Positions 1-7,351 of a stretch of 56,805 bases of DNA are shown piece by piece; within the stretch, counting starts at the first letter, position 1; every line of letters starts with the position of its first letter. Under the pieces are notes generated by a model. It saw nothing but the letters and a program-made list of their open reading frames with translations, did not search any database and had not been told where the DNA came from. Both the position numbers and the translations under genes were made by a program. This DNA comes from a virus, in the IMG/VR virus record IMGVR_UViG_3300046474_000372, positions 1 to 56,805 of that record. One strand, written 5' to 3'.

Positions 1-1586
1 GGAACTAGTGCGTAAAGACGATGGCCTTCAGCAAGTTCAAGAGCGGTTTCATAACCAATAAGGTCGTCGCTCGGTACTGCGATTACATTGATCTGAGTCG
101 TAGTATTTGCCATGCAAATTACTGAAGCCAGGCCAAGCGGGTTTTGATCTGAAGTATCACCAAGGATACCTTCGATGTCACCAGTTGTTGACAGAACTTG
201 GATAGCACCTGAAAGATCTGTGCGAAGAGCACGATACGCAAAGTGAACTTCACCGCTAACAACACGACCGAAGATTACGAACGGATTAGGTTCGATTGAG
301 ATTTGGCCTGTCGTAGGAGCATTTGAAGCATCGTAGTTAGCTGTGCTTGTGCTAGGATTTACAGCAGGAAGAAGCTGATTGTTATAAATCTTGCGAGTCT
401 TAACAGTGAACAGAGCCTTCTTGATTACTACTGCGCCTGCAGCTACTGCTGTACCTACGGCTGGGCTGATAGTAAGAACGTTTGTTGCAACGTTGCTTAC
501 TGATGCGACTAGATCTGCACCGTTAGCGCCTGCGCCACGGATAAGAACTGTGTCACCAACAACAATACCTGTTGCGAGTGCAACGGTAACTGAAGTAGCA
601 CCTACAGTAAGAGTACCAGGAACAGTAGTTTGAACGCTCATATCGCTAGGAAGAACGTCTGTGGTGTTCAGGGTGATCAGAGATGCAGTTGGGTTTACAA
701 CGCCAGTTACGGTTGTGCTGAATACATTAGCTACTGAGCTAGTATTCGTGTAGGCGATATCAATTGCGTCACCCGGTTCAACTAGAAGAGTTGAAGTCGT
801 TTGGTTAACGTTTGAAACAGTAGCCTTTGTGATTACGCCACCAGTTACAGCTGTACCAGCTTGAGCTGAAATTGTGAACGTTGTTCCTGAGATATTGCTA
901 ATCGTAGCAGTTAGAGAAGCACCTGCTGCGCCTGCGCCAGCGATAGTGATAACGTCACCGATAACGAAACGAGTAGCGTTGGTAACTGCAGTTACGCTTG
1001 CTGAACCAACTGAAGTTGTACCTGTGCCGCTAGGCGTAGAGATATCAAGTTGGTTTGAGCCTGAATAGCCCAGGAAGCCGCTTACTAGGGTTTCTACCTT
1101 GGCGTTGTTCAGATACACCTGAACTGAACTTGGCTCAACGACTTGGCCAGGTTGTGTTGAAGGAAGACCAAAGGTGTTCACTACACCTGAGTTGCTGATG
1201 ATAGCGGTCTTCGTTACTGATACGTTGCTTACAGTTGTGCCTGCAGCCGTATCTGTAGTGGCTGTTAGGCCTGATACTGAAAGTACCGTTGCGCTAAGCG
1301 TACTACCTGTTGTAGAAGCTCCGGGGATAAGTAGAACGTCACCAATAGCGAAAGGAACAGGCGTAGTGAAAGTAACTACGGCTGAACCGAGGGTCATGCT
1401 ACCGATTGCGCTTACTGCCGGAACTGCTGCGGTTTGGATAAGTGATGCGGTTGAACCTGCAACGTAGCTTACTACGTTGTATGCAGGACCAATCAGGCAT
1501 ACTTCCAGATCAGGAGTAACGTTAGCAACGCCGCCAGAGCTTTGGAGTTGTTGGTAAACGAGTACTGATGGGACGACATATGACAT
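1..1586 (-). CDS. Contractile tail sheath protein (3' end outside window)
   Basis: The gene starts at the ATG at 1586 and reads without a stop to the left edge, so about 528 residues are visible and the C-terminus is missing. It begins MSYVVPSVLVYQQLQ, the P-x-V-x-V-x-Q opening typical of myovirus sheath proteins, and contains several Thr/Ser/Val-rich beta-strand blocks with repeated G-D-x-(V/L)-(L/T)-I phrases. A second domain near the visible end ('SDDLIGYETALELAEGHR') resembles the sheath core region. The start is supported by AGGAAA about 8 nt upstream. Sheath monomers polymerise around the tail tube and contract on infection. It closes the capsid-to-tail series (capsid, connectors, neck, sheath) and has its own promoter and leader hairpin. 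Confidence 0.8.
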   Translation of the reverse strand, partial: MSYVVPSVLVYQQLQSSGGVANVTPDLEVCLIGPAYNVVSYVAGSTASLIQTAAVPAVSAIGSMTLGSAVVTFTTPVPFAIGDVLLIPGASTTGSTLSATVLSVSGLTATTDTAAGTTVSNVSVTKTAIISNSGVVNTFGLPSTQPGQVVEPSSVQVYLNNAKVETLVSGFLGYSGSNQLDISTPSGTGTTSVGSASVTAVTNATRFVIGDVITIAGAGAAGASLTATISNISGTTFTISAQAGTAVTGGVITKATVSNVNQTTSTLLVEPGDAIDIAYTNTSSVANVFSTTVTGVVNPTASLITLNTTDVLPSDMSVQTTVPGTLTVGATSVTVALATGIVVGDTVLIRGAGANGADLVASVSNVATNVLTISPAVGTAVAAGAVVIKKALFTVKTRKIYNNQLLPAVNPSTSTANYDASNAPTTGQISIEPNPFVIFGRVVSGEVHFAYRALRTDLSGAIQVLSTTGDIEGILGDTSDQNPLGLASVICMANTTTQINVIAVPSDDLIGYETALELAEGHRLYALV

Positions 1587-1613
1587 ATTTATTTCCTAAA
1601 AGGATTTTTGATA

Positions 1614-1635
1614 CTCGCAGTCACTTAACTACGAG
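1614..1635 (-). promoter_or_regulatory. Leader hairpin upstream of tail sheath gene
   Basis: On the minus-strand RNA, CUCGUAGU (1635-1628) pairs with ACUGCGAG (1621-1614) in an 8-bp stem with one G-U wobble and a 6-nt loop. It lies between the late promoter and the ribosome-binding site. No U-run follows directly, so a leader or mRNA-stability element is likelier than a terminator. Confidence 0.45.
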
Positions 1636-1660
1636 CCGAATTCTTGACACATTATGCTGA

Positions 1661-1667
1661 TATTTTA
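1661..1667 (-). promoter_or_regulatory. Late promoter motif TAAAATA, tail sheath
   Basis: Minus strand reads TTCTGC-TAAAATA, matching the motif found before other virion genes. It lies in the gap after the preceding gene and 75 nt upstream of the sheath start codon. Confidence 0.6.
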
Positions 1668-1673
1668 GCAGAA

Positions 1674-2261
1674 TTATTCAGGCTGAAGATTGAGAATGAA
1701 GTTCTTGATCTTGATACTGTCGTTCTTAACTGACCAGCGCTCTTCACGCATCCAAGGAATCGTTATGGTAACTCTGAATTTCTCTTTGCCTTCGCTTGAG
1801 GCATCAAGTTCACAGCTACTTACAGTCATTGGAGAAGCGAAGTCTTTGAAGCCTTGGGTACTGCACAGATACGGCCTTGTCCACAAAATAAAGTGTTGAG
1901 CCATATCAGTTACAATCTCACAACTACCAAGCTGAGTAGTTTCAATCACTACCTGTGCTTGACCGGTATACAGAATGAAGTTCTCAATGTCCCTCAGGCC
2001 CATTGTTTGATTCATGGTCTTTGCTGCTGACATATTATCCGTAAGAGAGAGTTTACTTACAGAGTATGAACCGCGATCAACCAGAATTCTGGGACGTTCA
2101 TTGAATGGAATCTTATGAAGATTATTCATATAGTCCAATTCAATCGTCCTCTTCTTTTCATCTGGGTCCCAAAAGAAAGTGGATCCAGCAGTGTACTGAG
2201 AGAAGTAATAACGCAGAGGTTGAAGAATCAGCTCATTTAAATCAACGGGGCTAAAAATCAT
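1674..2261 (-). CDS. Putative neck/tail completion protein
   Basis: A 195-aa protein with no family I can name. It overlaps the preceding gene by 4 nt (ATGA-type coupling), so the two are probably co-translated. Sequence features are a mix of aromatic and charged residues, no signal peptide and no membrane segment, with a C-terminal beta-rich part ('FRVTITIPWMREERW'). Directly upstream of the sheath in a capsid-connector-neck-sheath order, a tail terminator or neck role is the natural inference, but this rests on position only. Confidence 0.6.
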   Translation of the reverse strand: MIFSPVDLNELILQPLRYYFSQYTAGSTFFWDPDEKKRTIELDYMNNLHKIPFNERPRILVDRGSYSVSKLSLTDNMSAAKTMNQTMGLRDIENFILYTGQAQVVIETTQLGSCEIVTDMAQHFILWTRPYLCSTQGFKDFASPMTVSSCELDASSEGKEKFRVTITIPWMREERWSVKNDSIKIKNFILNLQPE

Positions 2262-3145
2262 GGTAAGTACGAATCCAAGTATTGTGACGGAAAGTCCGGT
2301 AGGTCTCTCGTCACGAGTTGGAACTCTACGGCTCCCTTGCTAAGCTGAGTAAGAGTCAACATCTGACGGACTACATTGCCCTGAAGCTCCGTAGTAGCAA
2401 TACGAGTAACCTCATATGCATTCCAATCTCCAGTACGGATTATAACATCTCCAAGACGGATATCAGGCATAGAAATTGTCCATGCTCCGATTACGTTTTC
2501 TTCGTCTTGTCCGATGTAGTTTTTGGTAAGGTTGTTTGGGGTTGGATCATACTGCAAGAAGATTTTTGCAGGAGTGAAGTATCCGCCTTCAAAACTAGTA
2601 CCGATACAATTAGGGCAATTATCGCGGGTCGTATGCTCGTGAACAGGATCCCAACAAGTCGTACAACGTTTACCATAGTTTTTGCGCCTAAAGAGATATG
2701 AACTAATACCAGCGAATCTAGATAGCAGCCAATACTCACGTCGTTGAATCTCAATTGCCCGAAGTGTTACCCAATCTCTTTGGAACGTTTTCCAGGTTGT
2801 AGGGTTGGATCTAAGGGCGACACCACCCTTGTCGAGAAGAAGTACTTCAACGACGTAGTATCCATGATTAAATTTGGACTCTTCTCTAAGAGTAGTGTCG
2901 ATGAAGTGGTTTCCGACGATTGGAGTTGCGTTGATTTTGACAAAATCTGAATCCTCTATTTGAGAGAAGTATACATCAAATACACAGTTACCCCACGAAG
3001 CCGGTATAGACCATTCTACGGTCGCCTGCTTATACCACTGTGGGTAGACCTTAACCTGGATAGCCGAAGCTCTCCTAGCGGTTGTAAGAGGCAACTGGCG
3101 GGTCTGAATAAGTAGACCTGGAGTGACTGAGAAGTTAAAGGACAT
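2258..3145 (-). CDS. Virion protein with fibronectin-III-like N-domain and zinc ribbon
   Basis: A 295-aa protein. Residues ~35-120 have the strand pattern of a fibronectin type III fold (W-S-I-P...C-V-F-D-V-Y-F...FVKINATP). Residues 161-180 carry C161-x2-C164 and C177-x2-C180, a likely structural zinc ribbon. The C-terminal third is beta-rich. It follows the connector-like gene and precedes the 195-aa neck gene, so a head-tail joining or neck role is inferred. Its TAAAATA promoter ends only 8 nt before the start codon, which gives a very short or absent leader. A second zinc-ribbon virion protein in the window is the portal. Confidence 0.6.
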   Translation of the reverse strand: MSFNFSVTPGLLIQTRQLPLTTARRASAIQVKVYPQWYKQATVEWSIPASWGNCVFDVYFSQIEDSDFVKINATPIVGNHFIDTTLREESKFNHGYYVVEVLLLDKGGVALRSNPTTWKTFQRDWVTLRAIEIQRREYWLLSRFAGISSYLFRRKNYGKRCTTCWDPVHEHTTRDNCPNCIGTSFEGGYFTPAKIFLQYDPTPNNLTKNYIGQDEENVIGAWTISMPDIRLGDVIIRTGDWNAYEVTRIATTELQGNVVRQMLTLTQLSKGAVEFQLVTRDLPDFPSQYLDSYLP

Positions 3146-3153
3146 AGTACCTG

Positions 3154-3160
3154 TATTTTA
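3154..3160 (-). promoter_or_regulatory. Late promoter motif TAAAATA, 8 nt before start codon
   Basis: Minus strand reads GCTTTTAAAATACAGGTACTATG. The motif lies between a terminator hairpin and the start at 3145. If it acts as a -10 element, the mRNA would begin within about 2 nt of the ATG. Confidence 0.5.
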
Positions 3161-3165
3161 AAAGC

Positions 3166-3185
3166 AAAAGCCTCCCGAAGGAGGC
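3166..3185 (-). terminator. Rho-independent terminator with UUCG tetraloop (minus strand)
   Basis: On the minus strand GCCTCC-TTCG-GGAGGC is followed by TTTTGCTTTT. The C(UUCG)G loop is the very stable tetraloop class. It separates the connector-like gene (ends 3208) from the next promoter and gene (starts 3145). Confidence 0.8.
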
Positions 3186-3207
3186 CTTGTTTGAAGCTGT
3201 GATTTGA

Positions 3208-3651
3208 TTACCAAACCGGCATAATCGCCAAATCGGAAGAGACGTGTCCCCAACCACTTTCCATATTCAACTGAATCTTCAACTTGGTAGCAGACTCAGT
3301 AAACTGTTGCTGGAAACCTGCCGCTAGAGTTTGGTATAACTGAGCACGTTCTTCGATTGGAATCTGAAGACCACCATCGCTATATTCCATTGTGTTACGA
3401 GCTAGAAGCAACGCTTTGCCCAAGTATGCATGCCATAAAGTTCCCCATAGAAGAACAGATTTTGACGGGAAGTTCTGCACACCGGCATTACCAATCGGAG
3501 GAATCGTATTGAACGAATCCACTGCAAGTGTCATTGAAAGAGAAATAAATGTGTCAGTCATCTCCTCACCTTCAATGAGGTAGTTGTTGACAGCATAGTC
3601 TGACGTATACTCTCTTACTTCTTGCGGGGTGAGGATTTGATTAACTGACAT
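3208..3651 (-). CDS. Putative head-tail connector protein
   Basis: A 147-aa, mostly alpha-helical protein opening 'SVNQILTPQEVREYTSDYAV'. The N-terminal 'LTPQEVREY' helix resembles the start of gp6-type connector/adaptor proteins. The rest shows amphipathic helices and no membrane segment. It sits between the capsid genes and the neck/sheath genes, where a connector is expected. Homology is suggestive rather than certain. It is followed by a strong terminator. Confidence 0.5.
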   Translation of the reverse strand: MSVNQILTPQEVREYTSDYAVNNYLIEGEEMTDTFISLSMTLAVDSFNTIPPIGNAGVQNFPSKSVLLWGTLWHAYLGKALLLARNTMEYSDGGLQIPIEERAQLYQTLAAGFQQQFTESATKLKIQLNMESGWGHVSSDLAIMPVW

Positions 3652-3655
3652 TTAA

Positions 3656-4099
3656 TTACTCTGCAGTCTTACGACCACGCTTAGCCTTCTCTACTTCTGC
3701 TACGCCATTTGCTTGTTCAGCTGTTTGACCGATCTGTGAAGCTGCTGCTTCTGAAACCTTCTCTACTGATTCAACGTTCTTGCCGATTGATTCTGAAGTC
3801 GCTGTGCTCTTCTTTTCCGGAGCCTTTGACGCATTCAGTTCATCTGCCGTCATGCCTTGGTAGCCTTCGTGTTCTACTACTAGCTGAGGAGCCTGGACCA
3901 ATTCGCTTACGTCTGGTTCTTCTGAGTGAACTTCTGCCCAACCATTATTTACCGCAGCCAGAATATCTGGGTGTTCTAGATCTGATTCAAGAATCTTTGC
4001 AAACGAACCTTGTTTAATAGTGATGTAACCTGCTTTCATCACAAGACCCGTTTGAAGCTTGTTGACCAGATAAAAATTCTTAAATACTACTTTAGACAT
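3656..4099 (-). CDS. Uncharacterised structural-region protein with acidic, Ala-rich tail
   Basis: A 147-aa protein. Residues 1-60 look folded ('FKNFYLVNKLQTGLVMKAG'); residues ~70-147 are rich in E, A, S and K and probably disordered, ending in a basic K-R-G-R-K motif. It is 4 nt from the downstream connector-like gene. No family is recognised; a small neck or head accessory protein is possible. Confidence 0.5.
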   Translation of the reverse strand: MSKVVFKNFYLVNKLQTGLVMKAGYITIKQGSFAKILESDLEHPDILAAVNNGWAEVHSEEPDVSELVQAPQLVVEHEGYQGMTADELNASKAPEKKSTATSESIGKNVESVEKVSEAAASQIGQTAEQANGVAEVEKAKRGRKTAE

Positions 4100-4121
4100 T
4101 TGCTATTCCTTTCTTAAAGAT

Positions 4122-4439
4122 TCAAGTATTGTAATTCTGCCCGTACAGTTTGTCAATTTTTTCCATGATCTTGCGATCTTGGTGCTGGAAGTATTTGTGA
4201 ACTCCAAACATACCTGTACCTATGGCTGCTGCTCCACCAACTCCAACCTTTACTCGTGACTGGAATGTGCGACCAGCTTCTACATGTGCCATGCGTTTAG
4301 CACGAAGAGCTGTAAGTCCCGTATCCTCAGCCTCACGCATAACACGAGCTTTTGTTGCCCATTCCTTTGCGCTCTTGCCTGATACCGTATCAAGCATTTT
4401 GAGGGTCTTAGATAGGTATTTGTTAAAACTACCTGCCAT
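4122..4439 (-). CDS. Small basic protein with divergent NKYL tag and one membrane segment
   Basis: A 105-aa protein starting MAGSFNKYLSKTLKML, a degenerate version of the NKYLEKIA tag found at the start of other head-region proteins. A glycine/alanine-rich hydrophobic stretch lies near residues 64-80 ('VGVGGAAAIGTGMFGV'), resembling the glycine-zipper segments in the tagged proteins at 7897-9658. The N-terminal half is basic. Preceded by a clear late promoter 27 nt upstream. I infer a virion internal or membrane-active protein; the function is unknown. Confidence 0.5.
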   Translation of the reverse strand: MAGSFNKYLSKTLKMLDTVSGKSAKEWATKARVMREAEDTGLTALRAKRMAHVEAGRTFQSRVKVGVGGAAAIGTGMFGVHKYFQHQDRKIMEKIDKLYGQNYNT

Positions 4440-4465
4440 GTTGGTTTCCTTTAATTTACAAAGAG

Positions 4466-4472
4466 TATTTTA
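4466..4472 (-). promoter_or_regulatory. Late promoter motif CTGTTAAAATA
   Basis: Minus strand reads TCTCTGT-TAAAATA-CTCTT, 27 nt upstream of the start at 4439. It is one of the best matches to the (C/T)TG(T/C)TAAAATA consensus, sharing TCTGTTAAAATA with the site at 18295. Confidence 0.65.
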
Positions 4473-4506
4473 ACAGAGATCAAGAAGTAATACATCAGGG
4501 TTCAGA

Positions 4507-4516
4507 TTGGTATAAG
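4507..4516 (+). promoter_or_regulatory. Plus-strand promoter TTGGTATAAG
   Basis: Exact TTGGTATAAG 28 nt before the small open reading frame at 4544. It is divergent from the late promoter at 4466-4472. Confidence 0.65.
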
Positions 4517-4543
4517 AAGTGTAAGAATAACAGAGGTTAAATC

Positions 4544-4639
4544 GTGCTTACAGAAGAAGAAATTATGACAGAAGCAGTTGCGGAGTTCTTGCGTATTTCA
4601 AAGATATACCTACTGGGGACTTCTTATGAAAATAAGTGA
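4544..4639 (+). CDS. Possible 31-aa leader-proximal peptide
   Basis: Open frame from GTG at 4544 preceded by AGAGG at 4531-4535, the first frame after the promoter. It encodes an acidic helix followed by a short hydrophobic part (contains LTEEEIMTEAVAEFLRIS). It overlaps the next gene by 14 nt, consistent with translational coupling. Short length makes it uncertain. Confidence 0.4.
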   Translation: MLTEEEIMTEAVAEFLRISKIYLLGTSYENK

Positions 4640-4895
4640 AATGACCGAGATTGTTAAGCGTACTCCACTCCCCATTCGTATGGCAATAGATCGGTGGGGT
4701 GAGAAAGATTCGGTAATCAAGAAACACGTAGTAGGCATTGACTACGCCTTGTCTAGCGGTATGAGTGATAAGGCTATACGTATCTTGATCGAGGATTTTC
4801 TGGATTACCTAGAGGCTAGATACTTCGTAAACCGTGAAAAGACTCGTGCAAAGATAGTGTTCTTCCTGGCAGACCAACGAAAGAAGGAGAAGTGA
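4626..4895 (+). CDS. Uncharacterised 89-aa helical protein
   Basis: Start chosen at the ATG at 4626 because GGGGA lies at the right distance; a longer frame from 4578 has no ribosome site. The protein is mostly helical and basic ('MKISEMTEIVKRTPLPIR'), with no membrane segment and no family I recognise. First full gene of a small plus-strand island under the 4507 promoter, inserted between head and tail genes on the opposite strand. Confidence 0.6.
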   Translation: MKISEMTEIVKRTPLPIRMAIDRWGEKDSVIKKHVVGIDYALSSGMSDKAIRILIEDFLDYLEARYFVNREKTRAKIVFFLADQRKKEK

Positions 4896-4896
4896 A

Positions 4897-4992
4897 ATGG
4901 AAGCTGAGGCGAAGAAAAGACGTATCAATCCGTTCCCGGTCCTGGCTCTGCTAGCGATCATTGCACTACTGGCTCCAAGAAGCAAGAAGTAA
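4897..4992 (+). CDS. 31-aa single-pass membrane peptide
   Basis: MEAEAKKRR leader, then a hydrophobic stretch (V-L-A-L-L-A-I-I-A-L-L-A) flanked by basic residues and ending R-S-K-K. A strong AAGGAG lies just upstream, within the end of the preceding gene. The arrangement predicts a small inner-membrane protein. Function unknown. Confidence 0.6.
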   Translation: MEAEAKKRRINPFPVLALLAIIALLAPRSKK

Positions 4993-5006
4993 ACCGGAGA
5001 CTCGAC

Positions 5007-5141
5007 ATGGAGCAGAAAGACAAAGACGATATCCGAGGTATAGTTGCTTCTCAAAACGAAGAGCTATATTCTCGGTTGGTAACTGTATCAATCATATCGG
5101 TATTTGTGGCGGTAGTGTCCATCGCAATGATGAGACGTTAA
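5007..5141 (+). CDS. 44-aa single-pass membrane protein
   Basis: An acidic N-terminus (MEQKDKDDIRG) is followed by a C-terminal hydrophobic helix ('LVTVSIISVFVAVVSIAMM') and a final R-R. GGAG lies 8 nt upstream of the start. It is the second of three adjacent small membrane protein genes (4897-5502). Function unknown; small phage membrane proteins of this kind can affect the host envelope or exclude other phages. Confidence 0.6.
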   Translation: MEQKDKDDIRGIVASQNEELYSRLVTVSIISVFVAVVSIAMMRR

Positions 5142-5148
5142 AGTCTAT

Positions 5149-5168
5149 GCCCGGTCAGTAAGACGGGC
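5149..5168 (+). repeat. Hairpin; left arm of an inverted repeat around the 104-aa membrane gene
   Basis: GCCCG-GTCAGTAAGA-CGGGC forms a 5-bp stem. The 14-mer GTCAGTAAGACGGG (5154-5167) recurs exactly as its reverse complement at 5516-5529, just after the next gene. No U-run follows, so it is at best a weak terminator. Confidence 0.5.
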
Positions 5169-5187
5169 TAACTCCAAAGGGGATTTC

Positions 5188-5502
5188 ATGCTACCAGCGG
5201 TATATACACTGTACGTAGTTTCAGTTCTTATAACTGCGTCTGTGTTAATAAAAATAGCTCCGTGGAAAAGAATGACACTAGCAAAATTAATTCCCAGGGC
5301 CGCAGGACTTGCGATCATTTCCTTAATTCCAATCTTCAATATCTTTCTAATAACTCTTATTCCATTTTTCAAAGAAGTGGATGCTGCAGTAAAACGGGCC
5401 AATCTGGCAAATGAAGACCAAGAAATAGAGTTCACCCAGGCGTACATAAAAACTAGAGTAATTAGGCATCTTTCCAAAATATTCAAGTTTGACAGATCTT
5501 AA
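5188..5502 (+). CDS. Two-pass membrane protein, LIPxFNIF family
   Basis: A 104-aa protein with hydrophobic segments at residues ~4-24 and ~38-60 and a polar, helical C-tail. The second segment contains SLIPIFNIFLI, matching GLIPVFNIFFV in the protein at 51954-52244, so the two look like distant paralogues. GGGGA precedes the ATG. The gene is bracketed by the inverted 14-mer repeat at 5154-5167 and 5516-5529. Function unknown. Confidence 0.65.
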   Translation: MLPAVYTLYVVSVLITASVLIKIAPWKRMTLAKLIPRAAGLAIISLIPIFNIFLITLIPFFKEVDAAVKRANLANEDQEIEFTQAYIKTRVIRHLSKIFKFDRS

Positions 5503-5515
5503 GGGCCAGACTAAT

Positions 5516-5540
5516 CCCGTCTTACTGACGGGTTTCTTTT
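5516..5540 (+). terminator. Rho-independent terminator (right arm of inverted repeat)
   Basis: CCCGTC-TTACT-GACGGG followed by TTTCTTTT. It ends the first plus-strand operon (4544-5502). Confidence 0.8.
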
Positions 5541-5558
5541 AAATTCTCAAAGTCCAAT

Positions 5559-5568
5559 CTGGTATAAG
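5559..5568 (+). promoter_or_regulatory. Plus-strand promoter CTGGTATAAG
   Basis: One mismatch to TTGGTATAAG. Followed by AATAG...CTATT, a short stem at the expected 5' end of the mRNA, and 46 nt before the gene at 5615. Confidence 0.6.
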
Positions 5569-5614
5569 AATAATAGAAACATCTATAACTATTCTATTTT
5601 TCAAGGACACTACC

Positions 5615-5944
5615 ATGAATAAGCAACTCGAAGTTCAAGTTCGTGAAAGAAACAAAGGTTTCGAAGTTGTAGTGGTTACGCCGAAACATGTTTTGAATCT
5701 TCTAGAAGAGCGTATTCCCGAAGGTTATACGGAAATCGTCTGGAATACGATCCGTCAACGTAGCTTCCAGCATTTGCAAAGCTGGCTTGCAGAAGAAGAA
5801 CAAGGATTCGGTGTTTTTGTTTACGAGGGGCGGTATTATGAATTTGACCGTCAAAATCGTATGTTTGTGAAGAACTGGCCTGAACCGACCCGCCGTGCTT
5901 TCGACTGGTTTCGCCGCTGTGTTCAGCCTGTACTTTCTAACTAA
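5615..5944 (+). CDS. Uncharacterised 109-aa protein
   Basis: A soluble protein starting MNKQLEVQVRERNKGF, with aromatic-rich C-terminal half ('AFDWFRRCVQPVLSN'). No known motif is visible. An AAGGA-like ribosome site precedes it. It is the first gene of a two-gene operon closed by the terminator at 6326. Confidence 0.6.
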   Translation: MNKQLEVQVRERNKGFEVVVVTPKHVLNLLEERIPEGYTEIVWNTIRQRSFQHLQSWLAEEEQGFGVFVYEGRYYEFDRQNRMFVKNWPEPTRRAFDWFRRCVQPVLSN

Positions 5945-5960
5945 AAGAGGAGTACGACCA

Positions 5961-6320
5961 ATGAAGACGATCAATGGCATTACCTACGCTCAGCTTCACA
6001 ATCTCTCGACTGAAGAGCTGAATGATTTTCAAGCCGTGTTCGCCGCTAATCAGGTTCGTTTGGCCATGATCGGCGCAGGTTTTCCGAAAGAGGTAGAAGA
6101 CAAGATTTCCGAAAAGTTCATGCCTATTGCTACGAAAAGAATGGCAGAGGTATTCCAGTTGCATCTCACCGACAGGCACTACGCTGCTCAGCGGATCTTG
6201 TACGACACGGAAGAAAGATTCGACCTTGCGGCTGATATGATGGTCGAAATGGGAAATGCATCAGCAATATCCAGTCAGATGATGCAGCTCATCCACGAGG
6301 ATCTCGCCAAGGATCTGTAA
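5961..6320 (+). CDS. Uncharacterised 119-aa helical protein
   Basis: The ATG at 5961 is chosen because AGAGGAG lies upstream; a longer frame from 5895 overlaps the previous gene and has no site. The protein is Met-rich and helical (contains DMMVEMGNASAISSQMMQ) without membrane segments. No family recognised. Confidence 0.6.
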   Translation: MKTINGITYAQLHNLSTEELNDFQAVFAANQVRLAMIGAGFPKEVEDKISEKFMPIATKRMAEVFQLHLTDRHYAAQRILYDTEERFDLAADMMVEMGNASAISSQMMQLIHEDLAKDL

Positions 6321-6325
6321 AATAA

Positions 6326-6354
6326 AAAGCCCAGCTAACAACTGGGCTTTTTTT
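6326..6354. terminator. Bidirectional-looking terminator
   Basis: AAAAGCCCAG-CTAACAA-CTGGGCTTTTTTT: a 6-bp GC stem extended by A-T pairs, with a T-run after it and an A-run before it. It ends the plus-strand operon and could also act on leftward transcripts. Confidence 0.8.
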
Positions 6355-6370
6355 AGACTTTCAGAAATGA

Positions 6371-6396
6371 GAAAAGCCAGGATTTTACCCTGGCTT
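6371..6396 (-). terminator. Terminator after major capsid gene (minus strand)
   Basis: On the minus strand AAGCCAGG-GTAAAAT-CCTGGCTT is followed by TTCTC. It is placed 50 nt after the capsid stop codon. Confidence 0.65.
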
Positions 6397-6445
6397 GTCT
6401 TAGATGGGATCACCTCCTCTCGGAAGTTCTAACCACGCTGGGTGA

Positions 6446-7339
6446 TTAGAAGTTTAGAACAACTGCACCATTTACGTTACCGATACCTGCGCCTACAGCT
6501 TCATAGGTGTGGAACTCGATAATGTCTGCTTCAGTCTTCAGGAAGACTGTAGGAGCTTGAAGCTCATAGAACTGACCTAGGTAGTTCTGAGGAGCAAAAA
6601 CAAGTGCTTGGTTCGTCGGGAGGATGTTAGCCTTGTTCGTGGTGATGATCTTGTAACCGAAGAAGTTATCAAGAGTCGCTTCGCCTTGGAACAGAGCTGA
6701 TGCTGCCGGTGAGCCTACGTCAGTTGCTGCAAAAGTCAGCAGGTCTGCGTACATTGATTGTGTCATAAGGATACAACCAACTGGTAGCTTGTTCAGAAGC
6801 ATGAACTTGATACCAGCCATCAGGTTAGCCTTAGTAAAGCCACCAGCGATGGTATGGACGTTGCTGTTTGCCGTAGCAATTGAGATGATGTTATTGTAGA
6901 AGTTAACGTCTTCTTGTTCCTGAATATCCTTAACGCTGTTTTCTTGAAGGATAGTACGAATGTCGGTACGGTATGTAGCTAGTTCGAACTTGCTCTTACG
7001 GAAGTCAGCTGATTGGATCTTTTGGAACGTAACTGGATAACGTTGGGTCTTCCAGTAACGAATTTCCGGACGGCCAAGGAACGGAGCAGTAGCTGCTACT
7101 GAATCAGGTTCCTTTTCAACGATAACCGTCGGTTCTTCCGTCAGTTGGCGATCAAGCTCTGAAGCTGTGATTTGAACTGGTGTAAGAATCTTACGGGTAA
7201 AGCCGTCTTCACGAAGCTTCTGACGTACGAAAGCTGACATTGCAGCTGAAGCTTCTTTTGTATGACCTTGGTCAATCTTATCTAGGAAAGATTGATTCAG
7301 GAATTGTACGTTTACGGTTTCTGTAGTGTATGCGCTCAT
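6446..7339 (-). CDS. Major capsid protein
   Basis: A 297-aa protein. Its N-terminal helical arm (residues 1-60) contains K28-E-A-S31, a sequence that recurs in neighbouring head proteins and may be a maturation cleavage site. The body has the mixed alpha/beta pattern of HK97-fold coat proteins, with a basic E-loop-like region (contains RYWKTQRYPVTFQKIQSADF) and a C-terminal 'YEAVGAGIGNVNGAVVLNF' resembling the end of A-domain strands. Position after protease, scaffold-like and decoration genes and before connectors is the classic location. AGGA lies before the ATG; no promoter separates it from the decoration gene 13 nt upstream. Confidence 0.75.
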   Translation of the reverse strand: MSAYTTETVNVQFLNQSFLDKIDQGHTKEASAAMSAFVRQKLREDGFTRKILTPVQITASELDRQLTEEPTVIVEKEPDSVAATAPFLGRPEIRYWKTQRYPVTFQKIQSADFRKSKFELATYRTDIRTILQENSVKDIQEQEDVNFYNNIISIATANSNVHTIAGGFTKANLMAGIKFMLLNKLPVGCILMTQSMYADLLTFAATDVGSPAASALFQGEATLDNFFGYKIITTNKANILPTNQALVFAPQNYLGQFYELQAPTVFLKTEADIIEFHTYEAVGAGIGNVNGAVVLNF

Positions 7340-7351
7340 TTTATTTTCCTA

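Noticed and set aside
391-1467. Plus-strand frames within the tail sheath region.
   Set aside because: They are Val/Thr/Ala shadows of the minus-strand sheath gene, which runs unbroken off the left edge and has a good start.
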